DNA from: Acanthococcus lagerstroemiae | Taxonomy: Eukaryota; Arthropoda; Insecta; Hemiptera; Eriococcidae | Assembly (NCBI GenBank): GCA_031841125.1 | Contig: JAJSSI010000041.1 | Span: 1 to 64,000, forward strand | Reading direction: 5' to 3' | Length of the DNA: 64,000 nt | In this document: in pieces, positions 1 through 10,218 of the stretch | How the letters are laid out: each line of letters opens with the position of its first letter | How positions within the stretch are numbered: the first letter of the stretch is position 1 | Made by a program: the position numbers and the translations under genes | The notes under the pieces: generated by a model | What the model was told of the DNA's origin: nothing | The model's input: only the letters and a program-made list of their open reading frames with translations | The model's database searches: none

Positions 1-525
1 CAGACACCTATCATGGTATACGGCAGCAGTTGCAATTGACATATCTGGGGCCTTTGACAACTTAAATTGGGGGCACCTGATTGGGGAGTTGAAGAGATTC
101 CAATTTCCTGAATACCTCATCACGATCATTCAAAATTACACATCCAACAGAGAAATATGTAGTGGCAATGCCAGTACTTTTGTGATTAAAGTGGCTACAA
201 CTTTGTCCTGGAGGGGCTGCACACCACTGGTCGTCATCTTACGTGTTATGCGGATGATACAATCATGTTGGTGCGCGGCAACTCTCGTGACAGACTTGAA
301 AAGGCCATTTCTGAAGCTCTGGACAGGATAGATGAGACACTCCTGGCTGCTGGTCTCACTTGTAATAAAGGAAAAAAAACTCGCGAAAGCAGTACCGACT
401 TTTCGGCCTTTGGCCGAAAAGCACTCGGAACTCGGATGAGGCCTACACAGAATTTAGAAGAAAATTGTTGTTGTCGTAATACAAGGCATCGTGAATATAC
501 AGATACGGTAGAAGGGCAGAATTAA
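1..525 (+). pseudogene. R1-like non-LTR reverse transcriptase fragment
   Basis: Frame 2 from the window start reads VAIDISGAFDNLNWGHL (about 32-85), matching the RT block with the first catalytic aspartate in R1/Jockey-type elements. A second block in another frame, from about 247, reads YADDTIMLVRG, the catalytic YxDD box, followed by a helical stretch ending LLAAGLTCNKGK. The segment between the blocks is much too short for a complete RT: the conserved PQGS-type region is missing near 210-245, where the frame also shifts. The 5' part lies outside the window. This is an internally deleted, dead copy. R1-like rather than Jockey is a judgement from motif style. Confidence 0.75.
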
Positions 526-539
526 AAAATGAAAATTTC

Positions 540-1140
540 ATGCCATAAAATATACCGAACTTGATAGATACGATACCATAATACGTTAATTTTAATTGAA
601 AATTCCCAATTTCTTCAAATTCTGAAAATCTTTTCATTCTATACATCATGTCCTTTTTGGAGCGAAAAATTTTCGGCGAGCTTTGGCGTCGGCGCTGGTG
701 CTAATTATACTCAAATTTTCGAGACAAATTTATTCAAATCCGTCGTGTCAGAATTGAGCTAGAGTTATTTTTTCCACCAATATCTCGAACATTTTCTAGC
801 CTATCTCGGGAACGGAGCGTCACCGCCAAATTTGAACTGAGCGTAAAAAATTGAGTAGAAAACAATCCCTAATTAAGAATTTTTGATTTTTTCGAATTTT
901 GAAAATTTCTCCCTACTATACATCGTACGCTTTTTGGAGCGAAAAACTTTTCGGTGAGCTTCGGCATCAGCAGTGGTGCTAATTACTCAATTTTTCGAGA
1001 TTAATTCAAATTCGTAGTATCAAAATTGAACTACATTCATTTTTTGACCAAAATCTCCAACATTTTCTAGCTTATCTCGGGAACGGAGCGGAGCGTCACC
1101 GCCAAATTTGAACATTTGAACTCAGCGTGAAAAATTGAAT
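540..1140. repeat. ~270 bp degenerate tandem repeat, block 1
   Basis: Two diverged units share ordered landmarks: TTTTTGGAGCGAAAAA (about 654 and 931), CATTTTCTAGC near 790 and 1060, TATCTCGGGAACGGAGCG (803 and 1073), and a GCGTGAAAAATTGA-like end. Spacing is about 270-277 bp. Two more units of the same family lie at about 3480-3945, so one array seems to have been split. Very AT-rich and without coding potential. Confidence 0.7.
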
Positions 1141-1938
1141 GGAAAAGAGTCCTTAATGGAAGCATATTGTCCAACTTCCGATCCATTGAGAGCCACAGCT
1201 AATTTTAGGAAAGAATCAACGATGAAATATTTACAAATGTCAGAGGGAACATTGTCCAAGAAAACAAATAGTTTTTCGTTATTATTGCTCAGTACAAGTT
1301 CATTAAATGGGAAATAGCCGCGATTAACAACATATCCCGTAATTATAATCACATTCATTTTTTTAATGATTAAAAACAGCACTATATAGGCCTACACTAC
1401 CAAAATTGCATTAGTACTCGTAGTGCATGCATCGTCGTGTGAACCGAGCCTATAGGCGATATATACTGTAGCTAATTTCATCCACCCGCTGTTCGCATGA
1501 ACGCTCTACAGATGTAAAAACTTCAAAGGCGATGATTTTCGAACTGCATAGATTTGGCAACTGAGCTGGGCACCTCAACTCCCAAATTTATAAATATACA
1601 GGGGCACCACAAAGCCATCTAATTAGCGGGCGCCACAAAGACGTAAATTTATAACTGGGTTCCTCAGTGACATTAAACGACCTGGGCACCACAATGATAT
1701 CCAATCATCTATATATATATATATATATACATTTGCAATACATAGTGGCATCCGAGTGGTTCATTGGTAGCACGGCACCCGGTGTATATACATTTCTTGA
1801 AAATGTAATTGTGGCATCAAGTAAATTAATGTCATACACGCACCCTTCTCTTTGATAGGAATTGGAATTGCAGCACCCTACAGTGTTGTCAAATATTTTT
1901 GCATTTAGACTGGGAATACTGAAGAAAATGTTTTCCTA
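1141..1938. other. No gene seen; short degenerate GGGCACCACAA repeats and an AT microsatellite
   Basis: About 1570-1700 carries a loosely repeated phrase, GGGCACCACAA and variants, roughly every 30-70 bp. A pure (AT)n run lies at about 1709-1730. No convincing ORF or RNA gene is visible. Confidence 0.5.
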
Positions 1939-1941
1939 TTA

Positions 1942-2701
1942 GAGCTCTTTCAGACGAGGATACGTGTATCGCGATTCAAATGGCATACAGTATCCGATAC
2001 CTACACAAATTTTGATCCTTCACACGGGTGATTCGCAGGCACAGTCACCAAGGTTCATGGTTAATTGACAGTGAGATGAAACATTCGCATGAAGTAGACG
2101 TATACTCGTATGTTTGTGCAATATGATTATTCGTGCCGACATTCAGGAATTAGTTCTTAATCTTGTTAATAATTCTCCATATATGGATGTTGTACTAGAA
2201 AACGGTGACGAGTATTGTATTTATTTGAATAATATCCATCCCTGTGTGCGAAAATTTCTGAAACCTGGCAAAAAAGTTGTCGTTAAAGTTCGTGACGAGA
2301 CGCATACAGAAGTAGGACCGTTCGCTTTCGCCGTCGAAGTCCTGGCAATGGGCTGGTGGAGCTGGTGCCCTTCGTGTTAGTTCAAAATGGATGACGCAGA
2401 ACTGTTGATTGTCTGGCATTTGTTACGCCAGAAAAAAAAGAAGAGACGAATACAGAACAGAGAGTACTGGGTTCATCCTCTAGTCAACTTACAAATAAAG
2501 GAGGGAGCATATCACACTTTGATATGCCATCTTCCGAAGTATCCAGCTAAATTCTTCAACTATTTCCGAATGTCACTGAAATCATTTGACGAACTTCTGA
2601 ACGCGATCAGCCGTCTTCATACGCATAGAGTATCGCGATACCGGTTCACATTTAATCCTGACCTATTATTAATTATTATTATTATTATTATCTTTTCGTA
2701 G
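1942..2701 (+). mobile_element. PIF/Harbinger transposon, 5' part with start of transposase
   Basis: An ORF from 2387 begins MDDAELLIVWHLLRQKKKK and continues with REYWVHPLV, GAYHTLICHL, and KFFNYFRMSLKSFDELL. That block order is characteristic of the N-terminal part of Harbinger-type transposases (nuclease family). The catalytic DDE region is absent: the ORF runs into a TTA microsatellite at about 2668-2695 and no later motif was found. The probable left end is at 1942 (GAGCTCTTTCAGACGAGG), directly preceded by TTA, the usual 3 bp Harbinger target. A short ORF at 2114-2380 inside the element is unrecognised. No right end was found, so this is a truncated relic. Confidence 0.72.
2668..2697. 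repeat. (TTA)n microsatellite
   Basis: A short run of ATT/TTA units directly follows the Harbinger transposase N-terminus and marks where that coding region breaks off. Confidence 0.8.
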
Positions 2702-3479
2702 TGAACACAATTTTTCATTAAACGTACACAATTTTGTACATGATTTTTTTTTAGTAATGCCCTTAGTGTTAACTCAGATTCAATTTTCCATTTTGTCAAA
2801 TTATAAGTATGTCTTTTAAGACTTTTCCCATTGATAATTCTTATTCAAAATTTATGTTTTTTCTCAACATTCATAATTACGAGATTATTTCGTGACTATA
2901 AAATTTTCCATACTTAAATATTTTTGAGCTTTCTTATACAAAGTCACTGAAAAGTTTATAAGTCCTGAATTGGGTTCAATTTTTAATTTTACGAACTCTT
3001 GAGAATTCTGGAAATTTTTCCCTGATTTTCATCATAATTCGTTGATCCTTCTTCCAGTGCGTGACTACAAGTTATTTTATGAATCTTCCTCAGCTTTCGT
3101 GTAAGAATCATTTAAAGATTCCTGATATGGAATAAATTACGTTCAATTTTCATGTTTGTCAAATTTTTAAATCTTGAGATTTTCTCCAAACTGCTCGTCA
3201 TTACTCATTAATTTTTCCGATGTAACTATAATTTTCGAGGAATTGAACTGAATTTGAAAATTGAAGTCTTCTGTTTTTCATAAATTCAGTTAAATGTTTG
3301 GAAAATTGTTGTTGTTTTGAAAAGATTATCTATAAATTATGACAGAATTGAAAAGAAAACGACTGTAATTCGCGGGATTAAGAAATTGAACTCATTTAGA
3401 TAGTATAGTAGCTCTTCTCTAACAAATCTTATACGAAGACGGAGTAGATTCTAATGTAAAAACACGCGTATATGAAAAA
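2702..3479. other. No gene seen; AT-rich DNA
   Basis: AT-rich sequence with many short homopolymers. No ORF with family features, no RNA gene and no clear repeat boundary was found. Confidence 0.5.
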
Positions 3480-3945
3480 TTGTGAGAACCATCTGTATAG
3501 AGAATTTTATGAGGAATTAAGAAACATTTTCCAAGGTTTTTCGTGAGAAACTCAAATCCGTCGTCAAAATTGAGCTAGAGTCATTTTTTGACCAATTTCA
3601 CAAACATTTTGGAGCGTATCTCGGAACTGGAGCATCTCCGCCCAATTTTAATAACAAATTTGAACTCAGCGTGAAAAATTAAGTAGAAAAACGTGAAAGA
3701 CCCAAAATTGTTGATTTTTTCTTATTTTGAAAAGTTCTATGAGATGTACATCATGTGTTTTTGGGGCGAAGAAATTTTGGGGGAGCTTATGCTAATTACC
3801 TACTCAATTTTTCGTGACAAATTCACATCCGTCGTCAAAATTGAACTAAAGTTATTTTTTGACCAATTTCACCAACATATTCGTGCGTATCTCAGAAACG
3901 AAGCGTTACCAACCAATTTGAAAATTGAGTGGAAGACTATGAAAT
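3480..3945. repeat. ~270 bp degenerate tandem repeat, block 2
   Basis: Two further units of the family in block 1. They share AAATCCGTCGTCAAAATTGA, ATTTTTTGACCAATTTCA and GTATCTCGGAACTGGAGC landmarks, at about 3555-3690 and 3815-3945, about 273 bp apart. The ~2.3 kb between blocks 1 and 2 contains the Harbinger relic, so insertion into the array is the simplest account. Confidence 0.65.
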
Positions 3946-3949
3946 GATC

Positions 3950-4700
3950 TTCGGGAAAAATCTCTAATGATTTCCAAAGATTTTCATCAAAAATCTTCGA
4001 GAAGATTCTTTTGATTTCCGAAGATAATTTTCGAGGAATTTTGTGGAAAATATTAAGGAAAAATTTCCGCTCATTTTCGAAGAATTCCATCGGACATCAT
4101 TGAGAAAAATCTCTGATGATTTCCAGAGAATTTTGTCGGAAATTTTAGGAATCTCCAATGATTCCAAAGGATTTTATCAGAATCATTTGCGAAGTACCTC
4201 TGATGGTTTTTAAAGGATTTCTTCAGAAAAAAGTTTCGATGATTTTCAGAGATTTTCATCGAAAACTTTAGGATAAATTACTGATGATTTCCGTGGAATT
4301 TCATCAAAAATGTTCTGGGATAATCTCCGATGATGTCTAAGGAATTTTATCAAAAGCGTTTGAGAACAATCTATGCTGATTTCCGGAGAATTTCATCGAA
4401 AATCTTCAGAAAAAATTTTCAGCCTTCTCCAAAGAATTTCCTCAAAAATCTTCGGGAAAATTTTCCAATAATATTTGAAGAATTTCTATGAAAATATTTG
4501 GGGGAAAACTCCGACGGTTTTTGAATAATTTTATCGAAAATCTTCGGGAAAATCTCCAATATTTCATTGGAAATCTTCGAGAAGAATCTCCGACGATTTT
4601 TAAGGAATTTCGTAGGATATATTTGGGGAAAATCTTCGATGATTTTTAAGGAATTTCTTCGGAAATTTATGGGGGAAAATTCCGATAATATTCTCGAAAA
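3950..4700. repeat. ~48 bp degenerate minisatellite
   Basis: About 15 diverged units built from phrases such as TCATCGAAAATCTTCGGGAA, AATCTCCGATGATTT and CAAGGAATTT, with half-unit symmetry of about 22-26 bp. The repetition produces overlapping Asn/Phe/Lys/Ser-rich minus-strand ORFs that are artefacts. Confidence 0.75.
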
Positions 4701-4734
4701 ATTGAGACTTCCTCAACCCCCTTGTAATTCTCCC

Positions 4735-4945
4735 CTGTAGAGGGTAGCACAATTCGAGCACAATTCATTTACACAGTTTCAGCCCTGAAATCGCAATTGG
4801 AGGGGTCAGCATTTCCCCAGCCCCCCATGGTAGTTCTTCCATTCACGGGGCAGCACAAGTCGAATTAATGTTAGCACATTTCGGCACAATTCGAGCACAA
4901 TTCGTTAACACAGTTTCAACCCTTAAATCCGAATTGGGGGGGGGC
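4735..4945. repeat. Duplicated ~65 bp segment
   Basis: The phrase GCACAATTCGAGCACAATTC, followed by an A-rich stretch, CACAGTTTCA, and an AATTGGAGGGG or AATTGGGGGGG end, occurs at about 4747-4810 and again at about 4881-4945. It is a local direct duplication with G-tract length differences. Confidence 0.6.
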
Positions 4946-5029
4946 TGGCGAAATGGAGCTCAAGTTTATCTACCTCAAAGGAGGTTAATACAGCAAAAAA
5001 AGCAACAATTCCGACAAGGTTATGGATTT

Positions 5030-5365
5030 AATTAAAAGGAGACAACGTCTGAACAAGATAAAATATTTATCAAAAAATGAAAAAATAGAATTGAACTTAC
5101 TATGCAAATTTTAGTAAGAAAGGAACTTCGCTCGCGAAAGTATGAAATACGCCAAAAACTGATTGAAGAAATTCTAAGCGGTACAAAAAATATTTAAAGA
5201 ATGTGGAAAAGCTTATCATCCGGAAAAAATGGGCTACATATTTGATCAACCAGAAAGGGGAAAAAGTATTTGATAGGAACGGAATCAGTGAGGTAGCCAC
5301 CGTTTTTTACAAACAACTTTATGAAGGTAAAACCAAGAGGAAAAAAGACGAGGTAGAATTATAAA
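5030..5365 (+). pseudogene. Decayed RTE-like non-LTR fragment (EN-RT linker)
   Basis: Conceptual translation with stops and frameshifts gives RRQRLNKIKYLSKNEKI, then KYEIRQKLIEEIL, then NQKGEKVFDRNGISEVATVF and YKQLYEG. This order (basic linker, then a short 'residue-x-G...' block and YKxLYEG just upstream of RT) is typical of RTE/CR1-type ORF2 between endonuclease and RT. It resembles the corresponding part of the element at 30778-33852. Stops interrupt it at about 5123 and 5195. Confidence 0.5.
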
Positions 5366-5369
5366 AGCA

Positions 5370-6279
5370 TCATATTTCAATATAATTCAAGTAGATTTCA
5401 TTAAACAGTATTTTATCAACCGGGGAGCACCGGGAGGCACGCCTTAGACATCTAATAACTCTTAGTACTTTTGGAACTGGAGAGTTACTATTCGTGTACA
5501 GTTCATGGAACTCAAATTCGATGAAATTAGGAACCGCGGGGGAGGGAGGTTGGCTGGGTTGAGTGGAGAAACGGACCAAATTCACAAAAATAAACTCATA
5601 ATTATTATCTCAATGCATTAATTATTTTAGATAAAAAGATTAACAATTTTTCTTAATATTAAAATGGGAAACATTGTACGTACATTTTTTTAAAGAACAA
5701 TGAGTGCAATTCTTCTCAGTTCATTTCACCTAAAATGCGTACTGTATTAAAATCATAAAAATAAGGAACAGAAAGTACTCTTAATATTATTATTGAAGTA
5801 AGTAACAAATACCGTTTCTACCGAAAGAACATTATAGTCATTATTTACTTCCGTCCTCTGTATGCATTGTAAACGAAAGTTTTTATTTTAACCCAATCGA
5901 GATTGTGTAATTCCTTTGCGTGCGCTTGTTTAAGTTTCAGGCATTCCTTTTGTTTTGGTGGGATTTTGTTTTTTACATTGTTTGCGAATGCCTTAAGCAC
6001 AATGCGTTTTTGATTTTCATTCCAACGAACACGATTACTGCTTGCAAGTTCTCCTATAATAACAGAATTAAAAAAAAAAAAAAAAAAAAAAAAAGTTACA
6101 TAACACTATTTTTCGTGAGTATCGCGTACCTCGGTTCCAAATTGCTCAAATTTCACTTTTCTGGCGTCGATCGTTAACCCACTTCCACTATAACAACTAT
6201 CCAATGTTTGATTTCTGGATGAATTCCATGACTAACATAATACTCGTAAATCCTCCAAATTGCATAAAAAACATATCGG
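5370..6279. other. No gene seen; poly-A tract
   Basis: AT-rich sequence with a run of about 23 A at 6070-6093. No gene or clear element border was identified. Confidence 0.5.
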
Positions 6280-6365
6280 AGCACTCAGGGGCAAAACTAT
6301 AAGGGGGTGTGGGGGTTGACACCCCTTAATAATTTGGCAGTAGGCAAATTTTGAAAATGTTGATT
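6280..6365 (-). repeat. Relic of the ~350 bp interspersed repeat, reverse orientation
   Basis: The reverse complement reads AAATTTGCCTACTGCCAAAT, then a CAACCC...CACACCCCC stretch and TATAGTTTTGCCCC. This matches in order the core of the repeats at 11327, 12613 and 14866. Only about 85 bp remains. Confidence 0.6.
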
Positions 6366-6733
6366 TGCATTTTTCATTTTTTTATGAGTGTTTGTTTGGT
6401 TCTTTGAAGTTACATTCGAAGAAATTTGTGGATATATGGTCGGTGAAACATACCGGTATAAATATGGAATAATTTGGATCGTACACTTTCCATTAATATT
6501 AATGTAAATTCCTTTCACACGTAGGGAGGACCTACATGTTATTATCGCGCAGTTGAAGTGGCACCACCGGCATCACACAGTTGAAGTGGAAGTCAGTTTC
6601 TGGACTCTGCGAGTAAGTCAGTAATTACATCGAGCCACAGGTAATTTTTGTTTTTCAGTAGGCCAAGGGTACTCCAAATTTTTTTCTCCCCCTTGAGAGA
6701 GGTCTAGCGTCGTCAATATCTCTCCGAAACAGC
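6366..6733 (+). promoter_or_regulatory. Leader of the MULE gene with a candidate 5' intron
   Basis: A consensus donor GTAAGT lies at 6613-6618 and a good acceptor (TTCCTCCAATTCTCAG) ends at 6806, inside the first codons of the downstream ORF. A ~194 bp intron would replace the hydrophobic first ~24 residues with another leader. No TATA box or transposon terminal inverted repeat was identified here. Confidence 0.3.
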
Positions 6734-9700
6734 ATGGAGGCTAACCCCCTAACGAGGTTGTTTTTGTATCTGAATTATTTATTTCATGTATTCCTCCAAT
6801 TCTCAGCGCACTTACAGGACAGAAATGAGGGTTCCCATTTAAAAAAACGCGGGGGCGCTTCTCTATATCCACGGCGTTGCGAAATCTGCGGCAAACTGCT
6901 AGGATACAAGCAGTTGTATTTCGCCCATAAGAAATCGTGTATGCCTATGCAGAATACTACCCAAGCAGGGACGGGTAGTGGCCTGTATCCCAGGGAATGC
7001 GAAATATGCCGTAGAACTTACAAATGTAAGCAAACGTACTACGCGCATAAGAAAAAACAATGCGGTACTCCTATTAAGGTTGATGTTTGGGAACAGGTAA
7101 ACAGTGAACCAAGTTATTTCTGTGAAACATGCGAAAACTGTGGCAATACATTCCTAAACAGGCGTATTTTCCGGGCTCACGTAATCAAGTGTAAGATATC
7201 GAAGAGTCGGACACACCGCGTCACATGTCTAGAAGTGTCATGCAGGACAAGATTTCATAAATTTTCTCACATGCTCCAGCATCTAAAAGAGTGTCACATG
7301 CGCACGGGGCTGGAAACATGCCATCATTTTTCCACTTTTTCAGACTATGAGAAATGGAAAGATGATGAACAAATTAGAGAGTACATGTACCCTGTTAAAA
7401 GAAGTGGGTCTATAAGAAAACCTAGAAAGACGTACATGTACTGGGTATGTCAGTTCGACGTTGTACGGGAGGTCCGGAATAAGCCGTTGCTGTCGTATAA
7501 AAAAAGAATAGGTCGAGTACCGTACATCTTCTGTCCTGCTCGCATGTTCACTCACTTACTAGATGATGGCACAGTGTTCGTTCGATATGTAAATGTACAC
7601 AATCATGCTCTGAAATTTGCCAACACCATATATCATCGGTTACCAAAAGGGACAATGCGGACAGTGAAAGCTTGCGTCAGCCTAAATATACCAACCGCAA
7701 AAGTGTTGGAAATATTTCAAAGAAATGAAGGAGAAAGTGATCAGTATGAGGTTCGTCCTCAAGTTGATCATTTTATGCCTCGAAAATTAATTACTAATGC
7801 TCGTTATCGACAAAATAAATTATTTCAGTATCATAAACATGACCCAGTTTCCGTTTCAATCTGGGTAGAAAAAAATCAAGATAAAGTAATTGTATACAAA
7901 CCACAAGGGATGAAAAGTTTGGTAGGAAATGGTAAGGTTGATCTGTTAACCAACAAAAGGGACTTATTTGTGCTGGGATACCAGCGGCCCAGAATGCTAG
8001 AAGTGATGAAAGAAGGAGTTCACCGAATATTATGTGTCGATGCCACCCATGGAACTAACCAATATAAATTTTATATGATCAACTTTATAGTGCCGGATCG
8101 TTTCGGACTTGGGTATCCGGTGGCACATTTCTTGGTAAGCTCGATGGATGAAAAAACATTAACAGCAGTTTTTTCAAATTTAAAAAATAACTGCCCAAAT
8201 CTTGAAATTTTTGCTGTTGTAACAGATGACGATCCAGCACTATTTAATGCTCTGACTCATAATTTCGGAAATAACGTAAATTTTAAACATATTCTTTGCC
8301 ACTGGCATATTAGGAGAGCGTGGATGTCTAACATGACAAAAGTTAGGCACCAAAATTTACGAGAAGAAATTACAGTAATACTTAATATGTTATTATCGAC
8401 TAAAAAGCCTAACGTGTTTAAACAAATAGAAGAACATTTTATAAATAAGTATTCAAGTAATGACGATTCAAAAAGATTTGTGGAATATTACGTCGCAAAT
8501 TACCAAAACAGATCTGAAAAGTGGGCTAATGCATATCGGAACTTTCCTCATTTTAACACAGATACGAACATGTACGTAGAGTCTTTTCATTCAGAATTTA
8601 AAAACGAATACCTACAGAAACGTTATAATCGAAGAGTTGACTTTTTACTCAGTAAAATGGACGAATGCGAAATAAACAAACACATGAAATTGCAACGTGC
8701 TTTAGCGTTAAATTCTGGCTCTCGTAATGAACTTTTACATCATGTGATCAAAACACATAATAAAGGGGCACAAATTATGGATACGGATGTGAAACAAGTC
8801 TCAAATTATCAGTGGAGTATACGATCACAAACGGAGAAGAGTAGAGTGGCAGGAATTACATATATAGTGACTCAAAAATTAAAACAATGCAATATTCCCG
8901 ATCATTGTCTCATTAGATGCCCTGTTGCTCAGTGTCAAAATTTATGCTGTCACATGTTTTTCTGTAGTTGTCCTGACAAAAATAATGTATTATGCAAGCA
9001 TATTCATAAAATACAATCATTTACACTGAAAAACACATTATCTGGGTCATTCTCTTCCCCACTGGAAGAGAGTACAAATAAATCGAGTACATACCAAATT
9101 TGTAATCCAGAAACTATGAAGGAAAAATCAGAAAAACGGGCTCAGTCACTTTGGAAATTAATTGCCGAGGAAATGCGCGTTCAGTCTGAATTATTTACAC
9201 CTCCCGATTTAACTTCATATGACATATTCTTGCGAGAAATGCTCACAACAATGCGTCACACTACGAGCTTGTATAAAGTAATGAGCGATTACAAAATGAT
9301 TCCTGCACACACAATGCCTGTAAAAGAAAAATTGCACCCTAATTCGAAAACCAAGCGCCAACTGGCATTTCGACAAACCATAAAGAGTAAGAAAAAAGGG
9401 AAACAGGCTTTCGATAAATTCGATACGAGACGGAAGTTATTTCATGCACTACATTCTGCCAATTTGTCATTTTCGGAGCCTCTTTTGGAAAACAGGGACG
9501 CACGGAACGTACTTTTCTCCTGCGGAACTCATGATGTCTCTACTCTGGACCTAAAATCATTGGATGAAAATATTCCCGAAAGTGAAGTATTAATTTTGCA
9601 GAAATTTTATCCAGCCTTTGTACGCGGGTGGTTGATTGATACTGTTATCGACGCATTTTTCCATATTCTATGCGAACAGACCGAGGAGGTGTTGTATGTA

Positions 9701-10135
9701 CCAACAGTTCACAGCCAAGTACTTCAAAGATGGAATAAAGAAGTCAATAATATAAATTTAAACCATTATTCGTATTTAACAAGGCCGTTTAAGATTTTGT
9801 TCATACCATGCAACCCTTCAGGTAATCACTGGCTTCTAATAACTGTCACAAACAACGAAATTCAAGTTTTAGATCCTGGTTCAAATGTATGCGGAACGAA
9901 GCATGGTACACCATTGTGGCAGTATACTAACTTGTGGGCTAAACTATTATACCGTGTGAGTGGTAGACCATATAAAGTTACATACCCTCCTCATACACTC
10001 CAGAATGATAACAGTAGCTGTGGTGTATTAACTTGCTGGTATGCTGAACAAATACTAGAAAATAATTCCTTATGCTCTCATTTTAATTCTTTACAGTACA
10101 GGAAAAAAATGTATGATACTATACGAAAAAAATAG
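6734..10135 (+). CDS. MULE-type transposase fused to C2H2 fingers and a Ulp1-type protease
   Basis: One uninterrupted 1133-codon ORF. Residues 49-69, 89-110 and 133-153 form three short CxxC...H...C fingers; 165-188 is a classical C2H2 finger (C165, C170, H183, H188). The MULE catalytic core follows: D436 in CVDATHGTN, D498/D500 in VVTDDDPALFNAL, then CHWHIRRAW, and E616 in NMYVESFHSEFK. A SWIM finger (C744, C746, C754, H756) is in the usual place after the transposase. The C-terminus has a Ulp1/C48 cysteine-protease signature: H1032-W, D1047, Q1090 and C1096 in LQNDNSSCGV. MULE transposases cut and paste DNA; Ulp1-family proteases cleave SUMO-like conjugates, and their role in transposons is unknown. 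The hydrophobic N-terminus may be intronic (acceptor at 6806). All key residues are present, so this may be a recently active or co-opted copy. No terminal inverted repeats were found. Confidence 0.88.
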   Translation: MEANPLTRLFLYLNYLFHVFLQFSAHLQDRNEGSHLKKRGGASLYPRRCEICGKLLGYKQLYFAHKKSCMPMQNTTQAGTGSGLYPRECEICRRTYKCKQTYYAHKKKQCGTPIKVDVWEQVNSEPSYFCETCENCGNTFLNRRIFRAHVIKCKISKSRTHRVTCLEVSCRTRFHKFSHMLQHLKECHMRTGLETCHHFSTFSDYEKWKDDEQIREYMYPVKRSGSIRKPRKTYMYWVCQFDVVREVRNKPLLSYKKRIGRVPYIFCPARMFTHLLDDGTVFVRYVNVHNHALKFANTIYHRLPKGTMRTVKACVSLNIPTAKVLEIFQRNEGESDQYEVRPQVDHFMPRKLITNARYRQNKLFQYHKHDPVSVSIWVEKNQDKVIVYKPQGMKSLVGNGKVDLLTNKRDLFVLGYQRPRMLEVMKEGVHRILCVDATHGTNQYKFYMINFIVPDRFGLGYPVAHFLVSSMDEKTLTAVFSNLKNNCPNLEIFAVVTDDDPALFNALTHNFGNNVNFKHILCHWHIRRAWMSNMTKVRHQNLREEITVILNMLLSTKKPNVFKQIEEHFINKYSSNDDSKRFVEYYVANYQNRSEKWANAYRNFPHFNTDTNMYVESFHSEFKNEYLQKRYNRRVDFLLSKMDECEINKHMKLQRALALNSGSRNELLHHVIKTHNKGAQIMDTDVKQVSNYQWSIRSQTEKSRVAGITYIVTQKLKQCNIPDHCLIRCPVAQCQNLCCHMFFCSCPDKNNVLCKHIHKIQSFTLKNTLSGSFSSPLEESTNKSSTYQICNPETMKEKSEKRAQSLWKLIAEEMRVQSELFTPPDLTSYDIFLREMLTTMRHTTSLYKVMSDYKMIPAHTMPVKEKLHPNSKTKRQLAFRQTIKSKKKGKQAFDKFDTRRKLFHALHSANLSFSEPLLENRDARNVLFSCGTHDVSTLDLKSLDENIPESEVLILQKFYPAFVRGWLIDTVIDAFFHILCEQTEEVLYVPTVHSQVLQRWNKEVNNINLNHYSYLTRPFKILFIPCNPSGNHWLLITVTNNEIQVLDPGSNVCGTKHGTPLWQYTNLWAKLLYRVSGRPYKVTYPPHTLQNDNSSCGVLTCWYAEQILENNSLCSHFNSLQYRKKMYDTIRKK

Positions 10136-10218
10136 CCTAACAGTGTAGAATTATTAACGTGGGTGTTCCAAAAGGGATTTTTAAGCTGGCGTGCTGTTTC
10201 TTCATGTTACGGGAGATG

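Noticed and set aside
3869..4259. Three overlapping minus-strand ORFs rich in Asn, Phe, Ser and Lys
   Set aside because: By-products of the ~48 bp minisatellite.
6070..6093. Poly-A run as the tail of a processed pseudogene or SINE
   Set aside because: No coding remnant or paired direct repeats were found upstream of it.
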